A stretch of 64,000 nucleotides of DNA from Mytilus edulis (taxonomy: Eukaryota > Mollusca > Bivalvia > Mytilida > Mytilidae), in assembly GCF_963676685.1 (NCBI RefSeq), contig NC_092346.1, positions 96,647,917 to 96,711,916 of the forward strand, in the 5' to 3' direction. The notes below the pieces were generated by a model. That model searched no databases. It worked only from the letters and a program-made list of their open reading frames with translations, and was not told the origin of the DNA. Below, piece by piece: positions 23,630 to 35,936 of this stretch (its first letter is position 1; every line of letters starts with the position of its first letter). The translations under genes were made by a program, and so were the position numbers.

Positions 23630-24720
23630 TGGTATCAAATGAAAGCTGAAGGACTGGTGATCATTGTAGAACACTTTTGGACCTTTAGTTTTGAATATTA
23701 AAAAAACTGCACCAAATTTTAAAAAGAGGGTACATTTGGTCTCTTTGTCAGATCTGAAGTACCTGTTTTGGTACATCTGAAGTTCCGGGAACCAGTTCTT
23801 TCTTATATGCCATGCAAGGTATGTTGATTTTTTCAGTACAAGACACCATAAAGTGTTGCTTTGAAATGCAATGATTGCCACTTTATTTGAACTTAAAATA
23901 AAAGAGGTGTGCCTGCTTGAAACGGAGGAATTTAACATAGAAAGCAATGGGACCATGAATTAGTGGTGTACTTCCATAAGTGGTGAAATAATTGACGAAT
24001 GATCTAATAATATATTTTTTTATCTTTTTAATATAGTGTATATTTTAGAAGAAAACATTTTGGAATGTTTTTCTAAAAAAAATTGAAATGTAGATACAAA
24101 TTCTTTGTTTTGGGTAATTAAAAGTCTTCCTTTGTGAACACCCACACTGATTCCTACAACAAATACATATATATAGTCTAGATGATGAAATCATCAAGGG
24201 CTAGACTTGTTGATCGACAAAATATAGTTTTGGTGGTATGATATGTCAGCATACAATCTTGTTTACGATACGCAACCGTACTGGCTGATTTGATTTTGTA
24301 GCAGAATTCATATAGAACCTTGTCAAATACAAAAATATACAAAGCATTTCGCAAAGTGCCGTTATTTAACTTTCAGATATATTGGCGAGGTTTTGTCGCT
24401 GAATCAAGAACGGAATCTAACACACATAGCTACATCATAAATGGAAGAGGAAAATTCGGATTGTTTTACAAAGTTGATCTTGAATCGGAAAAGGGGACAG
24501 ACCAAACCAATTTTTAAGTTGAGTTTAAAATTAACAACGTCCTAAACGACTTGGCAAATATGATTGATATCTTAGTATAGAAGAAACCTTTAGTGTTTCG
24601 TAAAATTTAAGGGCATTAAATGTTAGATATTGCAAAAGGACATTAACAAATATTAACTAGGATGACCGTGCATTCAATTGAAGTCTTGTGAAACTTGTAT
24701 GACTTGCAGCCAAATTATTG
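23630..24720. other. mostly unexplained; one possible terminal exon at 24379-24518
   Basis: A TTTCAG acceptor (24373-24378) is followed by an open frame (IYWRGFVAESRTESNTH... to TAA 24518) of ordinary, non-repetitive composition. I do not recognise it and find no upstream exon. The reverse 113-residue frame at 23615-23956 is not supported by any motif. Confidence 0.25.
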
Positions 24721-25123
24721 CAAGGTTGTTAATCTACCGTTCACTTGAATCATAGAAATATACATTTTGCACAATCAAAGTTGAAACTCAGGTTTGTCTG
24801 TAACTGATTTATTAAGAAACATATTTTTTCACTCAATAATCATCTGCACTTGATGTCCACATAACAATCATCTGCACTTGTTTTCAATTGTCAAATGATG
24901 TCTTTACCTTAAATAATTTAATGTTTATTGAATATTATATCCCTTATCTATGGTTGTATCATGTCGGGAAAAGATTACATCAGCATAATAATTGTAATCT
25001 CCAAATTGTACACGTCAAATACGGGAAGTTTTTAGTGAAACAAGGGTATTTTCAAAAGGGAAATACGAAATAAGAACTACGACATACAGAAGCAAGTAAC
25101 ATATTGGAAGACATTTTTTACTT

Positions 25124-25132
25124 TATAAATAG
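25124..25132 (+). promoter_or_regulatory. TATA box of the 25233 gene
   Basis: TATAAATAG about 105 bases upstream of the ATG, conserved at the same distance in the paralogue at 36463. Confidence 0.65.
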
Positions 25133-25232
25133 AAAAAAAGCTTTATTCACTAGGAGTCACCTCCAAAATGGAAATTTACATAGAACTAGTCAGACCATAG
25201 ATATTTGTGAGTGGCAGTTTTAAGACAACTCC

Positions 25233-28200
25233 ATGATGAAGGTGGGATTGTTATCCATCCTGATCATCCTTGCAGTACTAGGTATGGCATAAATACGTGT
25301 TGTCTAGAAGTTACGTCCCTAAACAGAAGTTCATATGAACAATATCAATACAATGAGATAATAATATGACTATTAATGAATATATATCAAGTTAGTTGAA
25401 AATGGTCATCTGCAACCTAATATGTCACATGAATATTTTTCCTATGATGAAGATATAATCTTTCAATCAGTTTAATAGAGCTGGTAAATTTATGTATCAT
25501 TGTCAATTACTTAAAAATAAAATTGAGAAAGGAAATGGGGAATGTTTCAAAGCGACAACAACCCGACCATAGAGCAGACAACAGCCGAAGGCCACCAATG
25601 GGTCTTCAATGTAGCGAGAATTCCCGCACCCGTAGGTGTCCTTCAGCTGGCCCCTAAAAATATGTATACTAGTACAGTAGTTTCTTTTGTTACTTATTAT
25701 GACATCGGACTCTGACTTCTTTCATAATGAATTTTACTGTGCGTATTGCTGTGTAATTGTTTTCGCTACATTTGCATTTCCTATCACGGTTTTTTTTTAT
25801 AGAAGGTTGCTGCTCACAAGGAAGCTATTAAGCCAAGAGTTTCAAATGGTGAAGTTGAAATCATCCCTTCGTAAATTTTGCGGACGACATCACGAGTTGA
25901 TTGACCGTTATGGAATAACCGTTTCACAAATGATATCGGATATGTTCCTTACGTCGTAACTACAATCCCCTTCCCTTTTATATGAATGCGACCTACCGAA
26001 TTAGACTATTTACCGGATTTAATATCACATAAGCAACGCGGCGGGTGCCACATGTTGAGCAGGATCTGATTACCCTTCCAGAGCACATGAGATCACCCCT
26101 AGTTTTTATTGGGGTTCGTGTCGCTTATTCTTTAGTTTTCTATGTTGTGTCATGTGTACTATTGTTTGTCTGTTTGTCTTTTACATTTCTAGCCATGGCG
26201 TTGTCATTTTATTTTCGATATATGAGTTTGACTGTCCCTCTGGTATCTTCCGTCCCTCTGGTATCTTCCGTCCCTCTTTTTGCTAGAGGTATAGGGAAAG
26301 AGTTGAGATCTCGCATTATATTTGTGCCTGTCCCATGAAAGGATTTTCTGACCATTTTTAGTCTTCAATGTTTAGGTCATTCATTTGTTTCCAGTTTAGG
26401 TTGACGAGTATTTTCACCAAACTAGTAAAATTTTTGTTAAGCTGTAGCCCGCCTAAGGGTTCTGGGTGCTGGTTTGTCACTGTATTGAAGACCCATTGGT
26501 GGCCTCCGTTCGTGTAGTGCTCTATGGCCGGTCTTTTCTCTCTTTGACACATTCCCCATTGCCATTATCAATTGTATTTTGATTGCCCAGAAATCGGCAC
26601 TTTATAAAGTTTGGGGTTTTTTTTGCCTCTGAAAAAAGGCAAATTTGTCTGAGCCTGCTATCTAAAACTGTTTTCTAAAAAAATCTTTAGTAGAGTTAAT
26701 TTAGGTCAAGGAGGATCACCTAATCCACAATAAAGTCATATCGACTAACCAACTAAATGCAATCTATTTGTAGGATCGATTTTAAGACTTCAGTTTAATG
26801 ACAAAAAGCATGTGATCATTACGTCTGTTTAACAAACAAAAATTTATAACTTTCAATATAAAAGGGGATAACATAGATGCTTTAATTTCATAAATAATTG
26901 GTTAGGATTTATTTCTGATTCTTTGTAGGAGGAATACGGGTATGATGACCACAATTTAAAAAAATGTTGATTTTTTTGCATTTTTAGACCTTACAAATCG
27001 TACAACTTTGCAACTTGCAGCCTAAAATCAATTTACTCATGCTTTGATTATCTTTTAATTAAGAATGATATTAACTACATTTTGGCAAAGTTTTTAATGA
27101 TTCTATTGACTTCAAACAGGTCTCCTCAATGCATTATAATAATCTATAAATTATGACAATGGTATTGAAACAATAACAAAAACAGAATTGCAAAATAAGC
27201 TACATATGTGTAACGGTTGTTGTCTACTTAATAATTCATTTTGAATTAAGAACTAATATAGGCGTATATATGGTTTAAGTTGTAGTAGCAGAATCCTATG
27301 GTAGAAGACACATAAGAAGAATTAGTATGTATTTAACATTCTATATTTTGATGAATAGATATCACAATTGTGTTATGAGTGACAATGAAACAACTATTCA
27401 TCCAAGCCACTATAAGTAAAAAATAAACCATTATAGGTCACAGAAAGGCCTCCAACACCAGGCCTTGGCTCAAACCGAACAGCAACATATAAAGGGCTCC
27501 AAAAATATCTAGGGATGAAAACAGAAAAACAGGAAAACCAACGATCTAATCTATATAAAAAAACGAGAAATGATTGATTGATTGATTGATTGTTGGTTGC
27601 TTTACGCCGCATTAGCACGAGAAATGAGAAATGAATCACGTCAACAAACGGCAACCACTGAACGTCTTTATTTTATAAAAATTACATTGAGGTTAGAATG
27701 ATATAAAAGTTCTTAACGAACAGATTCATGTTTATGATAAAGTTGGGTTGAAGAGGTTTGAAATAACATATCAGATTTATAATCACACGAAACTGGTTTC
27801 AAATGAATGTATAATTCAAACTAACCACCTATTTGCCACCTTTTTTCGTCCCTATCATGAAACGTTTCAGCATTTGTGATAATTCTTTTTTAGGCTTTAG
27901 ACACGTACGAAGATATTATGCAAGAAGAATCGTGTTTCGAAGAAGGCATTATAAAAGAAGAGTATTAAAATTGTTCAGAAGAAAGTACCATAAAAGAAGA
28001 ACATTAAAATTGTTTAGAAGAAAGTATTATAAAAAAAGAATCTTTAAATTGTTTAGAAGAAAACACTATGTGCGGAAGATATACAAACACAGATACATTC
28101 ATAAGCATCATATTCACAGATATCTACACAAGCTTCTTCATAAATATCGACACAAGTATGTTCGCAAATACGTTCATGTGCACAAACCTGTTCTTACTCA

Positions 28201-29253
28201 TGTACACATACCTGTTCACGTTCCTGTGCACAGACCTGTTCATGTTCATGTGCACAGACCTGTTTACGTTCATGTGCACAAACCTGTTCTTACTCATGTG
28301 CACAGACCTGTTCATGTTCATGTGCACAGACCTGTTCACGTTCATGTGTACAAACCTGTCCTTACTCATGTGCACAGACCTGTTCACGTTCCTGTGCACA
28401 TACCTGTTCATGTACATGTGCACAAACCTGTTCTTACTCATGTGCACAGACCTGTTCATGTTCATGTGCACAGACCTGTTCACGTTCATGTGTACAAACC
28501 TGTTCTAACTCATGTGCACAGACCTGTTCACGTTCCTGTGCACAGACCTGTTCAGGTGCATGTGCACAAAACTGTTCTAGCACATGTTAATAAAGGTGAA
28601 GAAGGTCGTGGACATGGGCCTATTGAAAGTTTTGATAAAGGATACGATCTCTACAATTCAAGAACTAGTCATGGCTTTCGAGGAAACAGTAAGTCTTTTA
28701 TTAATTAAGATAATATTTCATAACCGATTTAATTGAAAATGTAAAAAAAAGTAGTCAATATCTGTTTTGAATTGAATATATCCTATTACTCGACGAGGTT
28801 ATAATTAAAGGGGTACTAACTGTCGAAATCACATTTACCGACTTTACTCAAATTCTTATATTTGATTTATAGCATACTAAAACACATCTCCAACTTATAA
28901 TCAGGTTTAAATAAACAGTTAACAGTGCATATACGAGATAGTATATATCAGAATATTTTGTTTTAGTTCACCACTATACTCCAAACTTTGTGAACCGAAA
29001 CCACAATCTCCATCGCCATCTACAAGGCCATGGTGAGATCGCTTACAGGCATGTGTATGGCGGTGGTCCGAGAAGATATCATAGTCTAGGAGGTGGTGAT
29101 CTAGGACGATATCACGGTCCAGTCTTCAATGATCCAGAACGTTTTCACGGTCCATTGGTGTCTGATACAGGAATTTATCATAGTCCACTAGTCACACATT
29201 CGGGAAGCTATAATGCAGCAGTTGAGGTTACGCATGGAGGTAGAGGATATTAA
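25233..29253 (+). CDS. secreted Arg/Tyr- and His-Val-repeat protein, foot-protein-like (copy A)
   Basis: Four exons: 25233-25281, 27280-27324, 27894-28688, 28967-29253; all introns phase 1; 391 residues. Exon 1 encodes the signal peptide (MMKVGLLSILIILAVLG), exon 2 VVVAESYGRRHIRRI. Exon 3 begins with four 13-residue cationic repeats (FRRRHYKRRVLKL, FRRKYHKRRTLKL, and so on), passes through KHRYIHKHHIHRYLHK, then a long array of octapeptides of the form PVHVHVHK/R. Many are grouped as a 24-residue unit with PVLTHVH. Exon 4 is a Gly/Tyr/His tail with 11-residue units (GRYHGPVFNDP, ERFHGPLVSDT). It is an extracellular, very basic, probably metal-binding protein. The design and the leader shared with the 5209 gene suggest a byssal or other structural role (inference). 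The upstream of two adjacent ATGs was used as start; either is possible. Confidence 0.75.
25535..26580. repeat. repeat cluster in intron 1: retroelement tail between two dispersed repeats
   Basis: A reverse GACACATTCCCC-type repeat (25535-25660) is followed by the C-terminal end of a retroelement ORF (RRLLLTRKLLSQEF...KLKSSLRKFCGRHH, 25795-25959). Its 3' region (26040-26290, read forward through CGGCGGGTGCCACATG) comes next, then a forward GACACATTCCCC-type copy (26430-26580). Copy B lacks most of it. The same ORF end recurs in reverse at 31743-31985, and a decayed copy lies near 63460-63600. Confidence 0.6.
27390..27660 (-). repeat. dispersed repeat in intron 2, with a (TGAT)n run
   Basis: Blocks such as AGGTCACAGAAAGGCCT and CAACAAACGGCAACCACTGA match the GCCAATGAGACAACT family. 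A (TGAT)n run at 27571-27592 is present here but absent at the corresponding point in copy B. Confidence 0.55.
28170..28570 (+). repeat. coding minisatellite of 24-base units in a 72-base higher-order unit
   Basis: The array repeats CCTGTTCACGTTCATGTGCA with variants such as CCTGTTCTTACTCATGTGCA (the PVLTHVH units) every third unit. Unit length is a multiple of three and lacks stops, so other frames and the reverse strand are also open; those frames are artefacts. Copy B has only about four units. Confidence 0.85.
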
Positions 29254-29256
29254 ATC

Positions 29257-29262
29257 AATAAA
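29257..29262 (+). terminator. polyadenylation signal AATAAA
   Basis: It lies a few bases after the stop of the gene ending at 29253 and is conserved in the paralogue. Confidence 0.55.
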
Positions 29263-29406
29263 GTATCTGTTACTTTAAATGAAAGATGTCATTTTGTTCA
29301 CAAAATACTTGTCTTAAGATATTCAATTCCTTCTTAAAAATAAATTCAGCATAGAAGTTAAGCAGGCATTTGGAAATCCTTTGATTGACAAACGAATCAA
29401 AGAGTT

Positions 29407-30828
29407 AATTACAACACATAAAAAAACATTAAAAACAGACTCTATCATACAAAGTCATTCTGATAGACCTATAAAAATAACAAATTCTTGTCAATTTATA
29501 AAAAATGGAATTGTCGTTGATGCCAAAAAATTATGCCTTAAAGATATTAGATACTTTTATGAGAATAAAACAGCTCCAAATAGCCAGCTTAAGTGGAATT
29601 TACATTTTGGAAATGAACTACCATGGGAATACATTTGGGAAACTTTAAATAAGAATTTAGCTAACAGAAAAACTAAACAACTTCAATGAAAGTTACTACA
29701 TAATATAATTTACACTGAAGAAAAATTACAAAAAATGAATCACTCAAACGGGAAGTGTCACTTTTACAATGAAAACGAATCACTTTTTCATCTTTTTATT
29801 TATTGTAAACTGGTGGAAGACATTTGGCGGGAAATATATGAAAAAATATGGGAATTTTGTTCAAAATTAAATATCGAAAAATTACAAAAATCGGAAACAA
29901 GTATAATTTTTGGGGTCATTAATGCAGATGCATCTTATACCCAAATTTTAGACACGGTGCTTCTAATCACGAAATGGGTTATCTGGAAAACTAGAAATAT
30001 CGCAAAATATCAAAAGAAAGGGATAAGTAAATAGTTGATTTTAAATATGATAAAACATGAAATGCAATTTTTGCTCAAATGTTTTAAACCAAATACGAAA
30101 AACGAAGCCTTTTCTACTATGTGTGACCTTTTTTGTATATAAATAATTTTGCGTGGTCAGGTCAGTGCAGTGACCTCTTTACTACCGATTGAATAATAAT
30201 ATGTACACTGCTCTCAACTCCCTGCATGTAATTTCTATTGTGTATGTAATTCATGTATATCATCTAATTGTAACAAGTCATGTTGTATCAACAGGTTCAT
30301 TTTATAAACAAATATTTACTCACCATATCTTTGAAATAAATCCTTTTTGAAAATCAAAATCATTAATCAATTTTTTTATGAATGAACTACACATCCCTTT
30401 AACAAATCGCACGTGGTAAATGATCACTCGACCAGAAATTAAATATAATTTAAATTAACATAACAAAAGACGTGATGTACGATAAAATTGAAACTGCCTA
30501 ATAAATACAGGTAGCCTTTGTGAGAAATAAATAAAGGTAAAAACATACTTTATTCGATAAATTATATATGGTGAGAGCTGGTAAAGATATATAGATCGAT
30601 AATGATTGCAGGTACATGTACATTTGTACAAGGATAGATAAGATTTATAAAGGTGATGTTAATAATTCATAGTGGGATTTTTTTTTCTCATTTGCTTTTT
30701 TCCCCGACAAATGAGACTGTAAAAATTGCTCCCCTGGGCAACTGAGGGTTGATGTAACAGGTGATTGTTAATAAAATATGTTTAATATAAAAATATTAAA
30801 AAAAAAATAATTAAAAATTACAACACAT
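29407..30828 (+). mobile_element. 5'-truncated LINE with a 13-base target duplication
   Basis: AATTACAACACAT occurs at 29407-29419 and 30816-30828 and flanks the insert. Copy B shows a single uninterrupted version of this site at about 39349-39362. The body encodes the C-terminal end of a LINE polyprotein in two frames (29381-29689; 29735-30034, with C-x2-3-C...HLF...C and W..W blocks), broken by one TGA. It ends in A-rich sequence just before the second duplication. Confidence 0.8.
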
Positions 30829-31059
30829 CAAAATAAACATGTCAGTTTAAATTATTAACGGTAAATTATAAGATCTGAAGAAAACTGTTAACAATATAAT
30901 TTATATTTAAATTTCAATGTAATATTTTATTAAAATGAAAAATTTCTCCTGAGTTGGGAACCCTCTTTATAAATGGCTGGATCCACCCCTGGTATTTATA
31001 ATCATAATTGATATACGTGCAATACACTAGGATTCTAATTTTGGAAATATTTAGTATTA

Positions 31060-33495
31060 GACGTGTTAAGGAAGTCGATACTACTGTTAGCGCTCGTGTT
31101 GGATGGAAGACGAATACAAAATTATTTTGGGACCATCTCTAAAAGTACAAATACTTGATATTTTTGTGACCTGTATAGGCGTGTTTGATACCGCTAAAAT
31201 TATTTTTTTCATGAACCCAAAAATGTTTAATATAAATTCCAATTTTAGATCAATTGATATCAATTATTTGAATAATCTATTTCATATATATAATAAGATG
31301 GTAACTTTTCTAATGATTTTGATTTGAGAAATAAAAAAATTTCAAGATGTTTAAAAAAAAGTTAGCCTCAGCTGACATTATTTCCCCTAGTTACAATCTC
31401 ATTCCATGTAAAGGGTTTTTCGTTATACTAATTAAACCGACCTTCGTGCCATCATTGCCATTGTGTAAAAGACCATTTTCTGCATGTCCGATCATCTCGA
31501 CAAAAAAGTAAAGGGGAATTCGTGTAAAGGTACCGTCATTCCATTCTTCCGTCCGTCTTTCCACCCGTAACACCCTTGATAAATCAGGGGCGAAAGATGC
31601 CAGATGGACATTCAAACTCTTGCATCAATAATAAACAACGCTATGGTTAAAAACAAAAAAGACAAAGTTAACAGACAATAAATAGTACACAAACACAACA
31701 TAGAAAAATTAAAGCAACACGAACCCACTCAAAAACTGGGTATCATCTCAGGTGCCCGAAAGTGTACGCATACTCTGCTCCACATGTGATTCCCGTCATG
31801 TTTCTCGTGTAAGTGTAAACCACGTAGTTAGTCTGATTCGGTATGTCGCAATCGGGAAAAGGTAACGGGATTAGAAACATATCCGCAATCATCTGTGAAA
31901 CAGATATTCCATAACGGTCATCCAACCCGTGATGGCGTCCGTAAAATTTACGAAGGGATGATTTTAACTTTACCATTTGGAACTCTTGGTTTAATAGCTT
32001 CCTTGTGATAACACTCTAGACTCAACATCGTTCCAGGATTTTGACCAAACTTTGTAATACTTAGTCCTTATGCACATCTTGAATCCTGTGTATTTTCAAG
32101 GTCAAAGGACAAGATCGCAGTTAGACATGAAATTTATTTGATATCCTTGTTAACACTGTAGACTCGTCATAGTTCAACATATATTAACCTAAAAGAGGGA
32201 CGAAAGATACCAGAGGGACATTCAAATCATAGATCGAAAATGAACTGACAAGTTGAACACCATGGCTATAAAAGAAAAAGACAAACAGACAAATAATTGT
32301 ACACATGACACAACATAGAAAACTAAGGTACAAGCAATACGAACCCCACCAAAAACTGGGGGTGATTTCAGGTACTCCGGAAGGGTAAGCAGATCCCAAA
32401 TCATTTACAAGTCCATAGGTCAAAAGTAAATTGATACACCATTAAAGAAACATAGTTATGACAGTAGACGCCGAGGCAAAAATAAACGTAAAAAAAATAA
32501 AGAAAGAATGTCGGATTGTTGTGTGTATGTTGATCACACAAGAATACGTTTAAAGACATTCAGGGTAGTTAATTGAGAAATAATTGGAACGAACTAAATC
32601 AAATAGTTGAATTGTATGCTGGACTTATTTTCATATTAAACAAATACTACCAAATCATACATTGATTATGATATTATACAAATGAACACAAAATCTCAAA
32701 TTTGCATCTTTAAAATAAGGGAGAACATCAAAAGATCAATGTATGATAAAAAAAAACTTAATTCAAATAGTTTTGTGGGGTTGAATTGCTGCGAGTTTTG
32801 TTTATTTGACATCGACTTACCATATATCTTTATTGGTCGATCAAGTTATCCCAAATTAAGTTAAGAAGGTGAGAAAAGGAGGGATCAGTGAAAAAAAATA
32901 TGTGATTTAAATGATTATAACCGGTAGCTACATTAAACTTCTGATTTCGTCCCTAAATCATCCAGCATTCTTCTTGTGTAACAGAAGGACTTGTGATTTC
33001 CAAAATAAATTGTTGACACCTTATTTTGTTTTAAATAATTCCAGAATGAGAGTTAAACGATAGTTTGTTTTCATTGGAAGCTAAGGCGGGACAAAACTAT
33101 TGTCCATTTATTTTTTTAAAGATTTTTTTAATTCTGAAAATGAAATAGAAACTTGTCACTCATTTTTTTACAAAAGGTAAAGATTTGCCTTTTTGTCATA
33201 TTACCTTTTAACACTCCGTAATCAAATGATTAAAATTACATGAACGTGTTATAATTATCTTCAATACAATTGATTTTAAAATTTACATTTAGACATTTGT
33301 TTTGGGGTCCTTAAAATGCTGGATTGATTGTGACTTGAATACTATTATAAATAAGTAAAATGTATTTCAGTAGTCATACAGGTAATAAAACTACGAAAGA
33401 GTGTTTATACTTTTGGAGATGACCCCCAAATCATATTGTATTCATCATCCATCCAACACGAGTGCCAACAGTAGTACCGACTTTCCTAACACGTC
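31060..33495. mobile_element. 2.4-kb TIR element carrying a nested repeat
   Basis: The inverted ends match over about 47 bases (GACGTGTTAAGGAAGTCG at 31060; CGACTTTCCTAACACGTC ending 33495), then more loosely for about 150 more. Copy B runs straight through the empty site near 39615. The target duplication is unclear (possibly ATT). The interior contains a reverse retroelement tail (31743-32440) and no transposase. Confidence 0.75.
31743..32440 (-). repeat. reverse copy of the retroelement tail family
   Basis: The reverse frame reads MVKLKSSLRKFYGRHH and RYGISVSQM, the same ORF end as at 25840-25959. The 3' blocks (CCACCAAAAACTGGGGGTGA, ACTCCGGAAGGGTAAGCAGA, AGAGGGACATTCAAATC) follow. The ORF end resembles C-termini of reverse transcriptase-bearing elements, but too little remains to name the class. 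Confidence 0.6.
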
Positions 33496-34439
33496 GAATT
33501 GAATCAAATAAGAACAATTGCTGAAGAAACCTTCCGCATCAAAGCCGTATGATGACCATAATGTATTACCTACCACTATTACAGATAACAGTTACCGTTA
33601 TGTAGATGGAGCTTTAATACTGAACATAAATAAAAAAATATATAAAAAGAAAGGAATATGTATATAAATACACCTTGGTCAGCAATAAGTCTGTTCCATT
33701 GGTATACTCATTTCGAATTGCTTTACACAGTGTAACCTGTATCACTTATAATCGGCCAGATTGTCACATAATATGCAGACTAATTGAATCGATAGTGAAG
33801 GGGTATTCCGAAAAATTTACAAATATCAAATAATACGTTTCACGAAAGCGGAGATAACCCTATTTTTGAAATCATGTTTTTTTTTTTGTATATAAATTAC
33901 CTGACGGAGCTTTAATAGTTAAGTATAAATCTTCTGATTCAGATGTTAGTCAATTCTCACATTGAGGGGTGTAGCTTGTAATTTTGCGTCGTCTGCAACG
34001 GTCAAATGTTCTACCTGGATGGAAAATCTCGAAAATTTGACCTATATGGTCAAACGAATATTTCTTTTGTTTATATTGTTGTTAATTAATTAATGATCTT
34101 GTGTTGTAGTTTTGCTAATACACCTTTCTAGAATGATATGAATGATATACTAGAATTATCCCGATGTGTTATTTTTTGTTTTGTATCAAACTATAAGGAA
34201 GTATTACTATCAGGAAAAACAAATGCAGTGGGTAGATAAACATGCAGTTATACAGGTGTGTATTGCGTGTTTTAGTATTACAATCTATGGTCGTAATAAT
34301 TAACGTCAAACTTTAAAAACTCAAACATTTTGTGGCTGTAAAAGTTAGACTTTCTTTGTTTTGCATGGTTTTTTTATTTTCTTATTTTTAGGGGGTATAG
34401 CATTTTAATGACCGTATTTGTTCTATTAGAATCGAAATA

Positions 34440-34592
34440 CATCATGGAAGCCATAGATTGTTGGAAATTTACACATGGCCTGGGCCGTGATATTTGTTAA
34501 TTTTATCTCTCGCTAACGCTCAGGATAAAATTTGAATATCACGACCAAGGCCATGTGTTAAATTCAAACAATCTATGGCTTCCATGAATTAT
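34440..34592. repeat. palindromic MITE (hairpin)
   Basis: CATGGAAGCCATAGATTGTT at 34443-34462 is inverted at 34568-34587, and ACACATGGCCT near 34473 is inverted near 34547. The whole forms one long imperfect hairpin with a small loop around CGCTAACGCTC. Confidence 0.75.
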
Positions 34593-34594
34593 TT

Positions 34595-35780
34595 CTAAAG
34601 TTTTAATTGACCTTAAATCTGCAAGAAGTCGTAGATCAATAATTTTGTCATTTGTTTTTATTTTAGTTGTTTTGTGCAGATCTGATGAGTCAACTTAAAA
34701 TTCTGGGTTAGATATGATTGAGCACCCAAAAAATATCTGTATAAAGTAAAATCACAAAATAAGTCCCTAACCAAATGGCAAGATCAAAATCTCAAACACA
34801 TAAAACGAATGGATAATAACTGCCATATTCCTGACTTGGTACAAACTTTTTCTTATGTAATTCAGCCTCATCTTATATGGGTGTGTCCAATTTCAGGAGC
34901 TTGTAATTCATTGTTTGTCGTTGAAGGCTGTCTGTCATATTTTTTTTTTGTTAATTGTTTTTGGTCAGAAATTATGTTTAATTTGTTTTTTGTTTCACAT
35001 TTTGACGTGTCGCAACCTTTTATAGATGACTATACAGTATAGGCTTTTGTTCATTGTCTATGCCGTTCGGTGACTTTTTGTTTATAGACTATGTGGATCG
35101 TAGTTTCATTGAAAATGTTACCAATTTTATCTAGTGCCCCTTTACCGTACCTTAACTGAACTAAAACAACTGGTGCCAGAACCCTATTATTTCGTACTAT
35201 CGGATATCACTAAACGTATAAAGATAATAGCCGGCCAAGGTGAAGTTTAAATCATCTACCAATTTATTTGACTACTTTGCACTGCTTACACCTGTTTAGT
35301 TTGTTATGTTATTGTTTTGTTCTTGAATTTCCAACATCTGTACTATACAGCCTTACTAACCAATAGAAATCAATAAACCATGATCAAAATCTGATAGGAT
35401 CACAATTACTGTTATAGAGACAAGATGGTACTAACCGATAACTAATTTATAAACCAGGATCGCAATCACTGCCATTAGGACAAGACATCCAATCACAATG
35501 CCAACATTAACTCTATAACAAAAAAAAGGTTTGACATCTGCAATAACAGTATATAAATAATATATAATATATATTTTCCAATATGCAAATCAACGACAAG
35601 AAAAGACATATAATTATTAGTATGTCATTTACGTTTATTCCGAGGTTAAAAAAGTACACACAAAAAAACAATGTTTACATGCTAGTCCGATGTTTTGTTA
35701 TATTATGTATAAACATCAAAACAATCACTAACATCAAGGTCATGTTTCAAGTTCTTCGAATTTTGGATTTATAAACATAT
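34595..35780. other. no gene seen between the two duplicated blocks
   Basis: A short repeat-family fragment (ATGGATAATAACTGCCATATTC...) lies at 34808-34850, similar to 3730-3765. The 77- and 63-residue frames have no motif. I see nothing else. Confidence 0.35.
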
Positions 35781-35786
35781 TTATTT

Positions 35787-35936
35787 AAGGAATGACTGTA
35801 ATATTTTTTCTGTCTATGAAGAAATAACATTAAAAAATGTGGTGCATACTGAATAACGCGCGTAGCGGGTTATTTAACAGTGTGCACCACATTTTTTATG
35901 TTATTTCGAATAGACAGAAAAAAATATTACAGTCAT
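35787..35936. repeat. palindromic MITE with a CG-rich loop, at the duplication edge
   Basis: ATGACTGTAATATTTTTTCT at the left is inverted at the right end. The inner arms read AATGTGGTGCA and TGCACCACATT, and the loop contains ACGCGCGTAGCGGG. Copy B begins at 35954, just after it. Confidence 0.75.

Larger units (their letters stand above)
24721..34400 (+). repeat. segmental duplication, copy A (with gene 25233-29253)
   Basis: Aligned with copy B at 35954-42403. Both start CAAGGTTGTTAATCTACCG and end near TTTTTAGGGGGTAT. Colinear similarity covers promoter, exons, introns and 3' flank. Differences are large indels: copy A has an extra retroelement tail in intron 1 (about 25320-26360), a LINE (29420-30828) and a TIR element (31060-33495). 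Copy B has an extra block at about 40012-41893. Confidence 0.8.

Noticed and set aside
24888-25073. Frame upstream of the 25233 gene, repeated at 36120-36305
   Set aside because: It is conserved because the whole promoter region is duplicated. It overlaps no splice sites and lies upstream of the TATA box.
25687-25959. 90-residue frame as a membrane protein gene
   Set aside because: The same C-terminal sequence appears in two other places in the window as part of a repeat family, so it is a retroelement remnant.
28068-28508. Long overlapping forward and reverse frames of Met/Cys/Thr or Asn/Arg/Val repeats over the His-Val array
   Set aside because: The 24-base unit has no stop in several frames, so these frames are forced by the repeat. 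Only the His-Val frame is in phase with the flanking exons. The same applies at 38185-38568.
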